Source: Maribacter sp. MMG018
GTDB lineage: Bacteria > Bacteroidota > Bacteroidia > Flavobacteriales > Flavobacteriaceae
Assembly: GCF_018100785.1 (NCBI RefSeq)
Contig: NZ_JAGJEC010000001.1
Coordinates: 868,001-932,000, forward strand
Direction of reading: 5' to 3'
DNA length: 64,000 nucleotides
Part shown: positions 60,914 to 64,000 of the stretch, in pieces
How the letters are laid out: the number at the start of each line of letters is the position of its first letter
Numbering within the stretch: the stretch's first letter is position 1
Notes under the pieces: model-generated
The model's input: only the letters and a program-made list of their open reading frames with translations
The model's database searches: none
What the model was told of the DNA's origin: nothing
Made by a program: the position numbers and the translations under genes

Positions 60914-62254
60914 TTAGGATTGTTCGTTTAATATGGTTTCCAATTCCGTTTTCTTGTTGATTACCTCTACCATGTCCTGTAAGTATTCTTGTTGGGCGGT
61001 ATACAATTGTATCTGCGCTTGGCGCAGTTCAAAGCTGGTAGCAATACCTTCGGTATATTTTATTTGGTTTTTTCTTTCAATACGTTCTGCCAAGGCCAAG
61101 TTGTTTTTAGATGTTTGGTATTCCTCAATGGCCAATACGTAATTACTTCGGGCGTTTTCTAATTGTAACTTTATTTGTTGTTCTGCTTCGGTAAGTTGTG
61201 TTTTTGCTTTTTCCAAGGCAATTTTTGCACGTTGGGTACTAGCGTTTCTTTTTAATGAACTGAATATGGGAATGTTAAGGTTAAAGCCCATTATAGAAGA
61301 ATTGTACCATTGTTGTTCGCTATCTAAAAAGCTGAATGTGTCTGAATAGGCACTGGTACCATAGTTTACAAAGGCATTTAAAGTGGGCAAGGCCCTACTT
61401 TTTGCCAACTTCCATTCAAAAAATCGTTGTTCGTTCTGATTAAGGGCCAGTTTGTAATCAACATTGTTTTCTATTTTAAAATCGGACTCTAGAAGGTCTA
61501 AATCTATTTTTTTCTCCGTTAGGTTTTCAAGGTCTTCCTTTAATTGGGTAGGATGGTCCAAATCTAGCCCCATTACCACATTTAACATTTGTAGCGTAAT
61601 CTTTTCTAACCGTAGGGCATTTTTTAACTGACTTTCAACAGAAGACAGGGTGATCTGAAGTTGCTCTACACTTTCTTCATCGGCTAAGCCATTTTCAAAA
61701 AGCTTGGTAGTTTCATAAAGATTTTTCTCTAGGGTCTCTTTGTTTTTTTCGAGTATGGCAACACTCTCTTGAGCCAACAATACATTGCCGTACGATTCAA
61801 CTACCGATTTTCGCACCTCAAGGGCCGTTTTTTCTTTGTTATTGGCACTATAGCTTAAAAATGCCTTGGTTGCCTGTACCCCGACAATATACGAACCATC
61901 AAAAATTTGTTGGGTAAGTGTGGCCGTGGCGGTGGTCGTTTGTGGTTGTGAGAAAACAACGTCTACATAAGTTCCGGCCTCGCCACCGAAAATTTCGGCG
62001 GGTATCACCGTTACAGGCTGTTTTAATTGATTTTGATAGCTGATTTCACCATTTATCTGTGGTAAACCGGCCGCAATGGTCTCCCATTTTTGCTTTTGGG
62101 CATCTATAAGGTCCCTGTCGGCATTAATGGCGCTATAGTTGTTCTCAAGGGCATAGGCTATAGCTTCGTCCAAAGTAAAGCTGTTAGTCTGTTCTTGACC
62201 ATAGTTGAAATGTACAACTATAATAAAGAGAAAAATAAATAGAGGATGTCGCAT
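60914..62254 (-). CDS. TolC-family outer membrane efflux protein
   Basis: This 446-residue protein has a signal peptide (to about residue 19) and two repeats of the outer-membrane-efflux helical domain, with long alpha-helices such as ALEKAKTQLTEAEQQIKLQLE. It forms the trimeric exit duct. Its ATG directly follows the TetR stop with no gap, so the two are co-translated. Confidence 0.92.
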   Translation of the reverse strand: MRHPLFIFLFIIVVHFNYGQEQTNSFTLDEAIAYALENNYSAINADRDLIDAQKQKWETIAAGLPQINGEISYQNQLKQPVTVIPAEIFGGEAGTYVDVVFSQPQTTTATATLTQQIFDGSYIVGVQATKAFLSYSANNKEKTALEVRKSVVESYGNVLLAQESVAILEKNKETLEKNLYETTKLFENGLADEESVEQLQITLSSVESQLKNALRLEKITLQMLNVVMGLDLDHPTQLKEDLENLTEKKIDLDLLESDFKIENNVDYKLALNQNEQRFFEWKLAKSRALPTLNAFVNYGTSAYSDTFSFLDSEQQWYNSSIMGFNLNIPIFSSLKRNASTQRAKIALEKAKTQLTEAEQQIKLQLENARSNYVLAIEEYQTSKNNLALAERIERKNQIKYTEGIATSFELRQAQIQLYTAQQEYLQDMVEVINKKTELETILNEQS

Positions 62255-62860
62255 TTATTGTTGGTTTGAATTGATGATTGTGTTTAGGGTGTCTTTTCCT
62301 TTTTTTGTCACGATTCCACGTAAATGGTATTCTAAAAAGTCATCCATTAATTTTGAAATAGGAAATTTGTCTACAGGAAAAATGTTCTGATCCTTAATAC
62401 TGTTAATTCCCGAATAGTACATTCTTGCTATAAATTCAGGGTCTAGATTAGGACGGTAAATCTCTTGTTTTATTCCTCGCTCCACATTGGAAAGAAGGCA
62501 TTTCTGCATTTTGCTCAACTGCAATGACTTCATGTTCTCATGAATTTTTGGGTAATATTTCATGAGCTGAAATTGAGGAGAGGTTTTTTCGTCCTTCAGG
62601 TGGGACATTACATATTTTTTTATCTCATAAAGCTCTTCGATAGGGTTTTTGCCCTTTGCAATTATAGAATCAATGCCCTCGTTTATAGCGCATATCTTGT
62701 TCATTACACAGTCTTCGATCAATGCGGTCTTATTGTTATACTCCGCATATATTGTTTTTTTAGATATACCGATGGCACTGGCTATATCGTCCATTGTAAC
62801 GCTCTTAAAACCATAGTTTAAGAACATATCCGTAGCCTTTTCCTTTATTTTTGTTTTCAT
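62255..62860 (-). CDS. TetR/AcrR-family transcriptional regulator
   Basis: This 201-residue regulator starts at ATG 62860 (MKTKIKEKATDMF); an upstream TTG at 62872 lies inside the promoter element. The N-terminal helix-turn-helix is clear (FKSVTMDDIASAIGISKKTIYAEYNNK). The C-terminal domain should bind a ligand. As the first gene of the efflux operon it probably represses itself and the pump by binding the inverted repeat at 62884-62909. Confidence 0.92.
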   Translation of the reverse strand: MKTKIKEKATDMFLNYGFKSVTMDDIASAIGISKKTIYAEYNNKTALIEDCVMNKICAINEGIDSIIAKGKNPIEELYEIKKYVMSHLKDEKTSPQFQLMKYYPKIHENMKSLQLSKMQKCLLSNVERGIKQEIYRPNLDPEFIARMYYSGINSIKDQNIFPVDKFPISKLMDDFLEYHLRGIVTKKGKDTLNTIINSNQQ

Positions 62861-62869
62861 AATCCAGCG

Positions 62870-62909
62870 CAAAGATAGGCTAGGAAACTTTTAAAACTAT
62901 AAAAGTTTC
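62870..62909 (-). promoter_or_regulatory. Promoter and operator of the TetR-RND operon
   Basis: Read on the minus strand, TATCTTTG (62877-62870) is a -7 element 9 bases before the ATG. Just upstream, GAAACTTTT (62884-62892) and AAAAGTTTC (62901-62909) form a 9-base inverted repeat with 8 bases between, followed by another AAAGTTTTA half-site near 62911. The site would cover the -33 region, as expected for a repressor. Confidence 0.6.
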
Positions 62910-63082
62910 TAAAGTTTTACATTTTGTTAACATAAGTGCTACTGGCCTATGGTTTTTTCTTGTGCTTCTTTTCGCCTTTCACATTTTCCGATGAATGCTC
63001 ACGTTTATTGGGGGTACTTTTGTTTAAGCTCCAAAAGAAGGCTTTGTTCTTAATGTGGTATTTTCTTTTGGTATTGTTTGTC

Positions 63083-63508
63083 TTACTTTCCATGAGGTTT
63101 ATTTTTGTTTCTTTCGAGGTAATTTTTGTACGCTTGTTCTCCTTCTTCTTTCCAGAATTCATCATAGTGTTTCCAGTCAGAAAAATCACATTTCCAATCT
63201 TTACAATTGGGGCCGAAAAAACGTTTCTTTTTTGATTTTCCTTTTTTGTCGTGGCTTTTGTCACCACCTCCACCAAATCCGAATAAGATTTTGGCGAGTA
63301 TCAAAATGCCCAATGCTTTCCAATAGTCTACTTCGGGCAAACCAAATAAGTAGGGCATTAGCCAGTTCCATAACAGCATTACAATGTATCCTACCAAAAA
63401 GGCGATCGCTATGCCCAATATGATAAACATGATTACTTTGAATATTTTTTTGATCAATTTCTTGGTCTTTTTTTCCATATGTTTTTCCATGATGTCTTGT
63501 GTTTCCAT
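63083..63508 (-). CDS. Membrane protein next to an ECF sigma factor, unknown
   Basis: This 141-residue protein has a basic N-terminus (EKKTKKLIKKIFK), a transmembrane helix (about 24-48), a second hydrophobic segment (about 65-78) with a GFGGGG turn, and a cytosolic tail rich in Lys, Trp and Asp (KDWKCDFSDWKHYDEFW). It follows the ECF sigma gene by 4 bases, the place where an anti-sigma factor is often found, but no ZAS or FecR-like domain is visible. A role in controlling the sigma factor is inference. Confidence 0.75.
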   Translation of the reverse strand: METQDIMEKHMEKKTKKLIKKIFKVIMFIILGIAIAFLVGYIVMLLWNWLMPYLFGLPEVDYWKALGILILAKILFGFGGGGDKSHDKKGKSKKKRFFGPNCKDWKCDFSDWKHYDEFWKEEGEQAYKNYLERNKNKPHGK

Positions 63509-63512
63509 AGTT

Positions 63513-64000
63513 TTATTTTTTTAGTGACTCTAGTTTTTTTGTTAAAATGGACATTGCCCTATGTCTTCTAGACATTAGTGTGCCGGGCGGTATGCCGGTT
63601 TGTTCCGATATTTCCTTGTAAGTGTAATTTTCAAAATCGACCGCAATAATTATATCCCTGTAAACAGGTTTTAATTCTGTTATGGCCACTTTTAGTTTAT
63701 GTATTAGTTGTGCCGGATATTCCTCAGAGAGGTCTTCGTAAAATTTGCTGGCAAAATCGGTCCATAACAATTCTACCGTTTCGTCATTATGAATCCTTTC
63801 TTTTTTGGTTCGCATAACATCTATGATCCTATTCTTGATTGCATTGTACACGAAACCACCAATATTATGTATTGGAAGAGCATTTATAGGTCTAGAGAAC
63901 AATCGAAGGGCAACATCTTGTATAATATCTTCCGCATCGCTTTCTGCCGTATGGTCGATTCTTGACCGCACAAAGTTTTTGAGCGAGTGATATTCCTCTT
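63513..64000 (-). CDS. ECF-type RNA polymerase sigma factor (5' end outside window)
   Basis: The frame stays open through base 64000, so the gene starts beyond the window. 162 residues are visible. Region 2 includes SDAEDIIQDVALRLF and DVMRTKK; region 4 has YKEISEQTGIPPGTLMSRRHRAMSIL, the helix-turn-helix that binds the -35 element. It would direct RNA polymerase to stress or envelope genes. The membrane-protein gene follows after 4 bases. Confidence 0.92.
   Translation of the reverse strand, partial: EEYHSLKNFVRSRIDHTAESDAEDIIQDVALRLFSRPINALPIHNIGGFVYNAIKNRIIDVMRTKKERIHNDETVELLWTDFASKFYEDLSEEYPAQLIHKLKVAITELKPVYRDIIIAVDFENYTYKEISEQTGIPPGTLMSRRHRAMSILTKKLESLKK

Noticed and set aside
62947-63276. 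Open frame of 109 codons on the minus strand
   Set aside because: It overlaps the better-supported membrane protein gene (63083-63508) in another frame, is dominated by Lys/Asn/Thr from AT-rich sequence, and shows no domain.

Overview
The window looks like chromosome from a marine member of the Flavobacteriaceae (Bacteroidota). It is moderately AT-rich. Several intergenic regions carry the Bacteroidota promoter signature (TTG or TTTG, about 19 bases, TAnnTTTG). The gene families are typical of the group: VPS10-like BNR proteins, DUF3078, DUF1080 lipoproteins, bacilliredoxin, a LytTR/TPR two-component pair and a Pit transporter fused to a PhoU-like domain. The genus cannot be fixed from sequence alone. 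No rRNA, tRNA, CRISPR array, transposase or phage gene was seen.

Region by region. 1-5123: two tandem secreted VPS10/BNR propeller proteins, the first cut by the window edge. 5200-10800: a HemJ/CopD-like membrane protein, an orphan NtrY-like histidine kinase, enoyl-CoA hydratase, a secreted protein of unknown function and a radical SAM protein. 10895-21132: mostly housekeeping (Tat-exported Gfo/Idh oxidoreductase, membrane glycosyltransferase, PlsC and an HD hydrolase, bacilliredoxin, DjlA-like J protein, HupE/UreJ, dCMP deaminase, S41 protease, MarC, DUF3109). 21122-23852: a LytTR regulator with its TPR histidine kinase. 23853-26564: an AT-rich accessory stretch with small secreted or membrane proteins, a strong orphan terminator and inverted repeats.

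26565-39174 is the most interesting block. It holds two GMC flavin dehydrogenases, one coupled to a Tat-signal small subunit of the gluconate-2-dehydrogenase subunit 3 family. It also holds three TIM-barrel sugar isomerase/epimerase-like proteins, a NupG-like MFS permease, a Gfo/Idh oxidoreductase and two DUF1080 lipoproteins. Together they resemble a 3-keto-glycoside route: C3 oxidation in the periplasm, non-hydrolytic cleavage by DUF1080 enzymes, uptake, then reduction and isomerisation in the cytoplasm. The substrate is unknown.

39202-55516: yicC-gmk-nadD; a phosphate-acquisition block (regulatory-domain protein, OprO/P-like porin, Pit-PhoU) with shared 11-base direct repeats that may be a PHO box; then dgt, dxs, tadA, a cold-shock protein, a CLC protein with an unusual selectivity filter, and aspS. 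55700-64000: a small MORN-repeat secreted protein, a TetR-TolC-adaptor-RND efflux operon with a palindromic operator next to its promoter, and an ECF sigma factor with a small membrane protein, running off the right edge.
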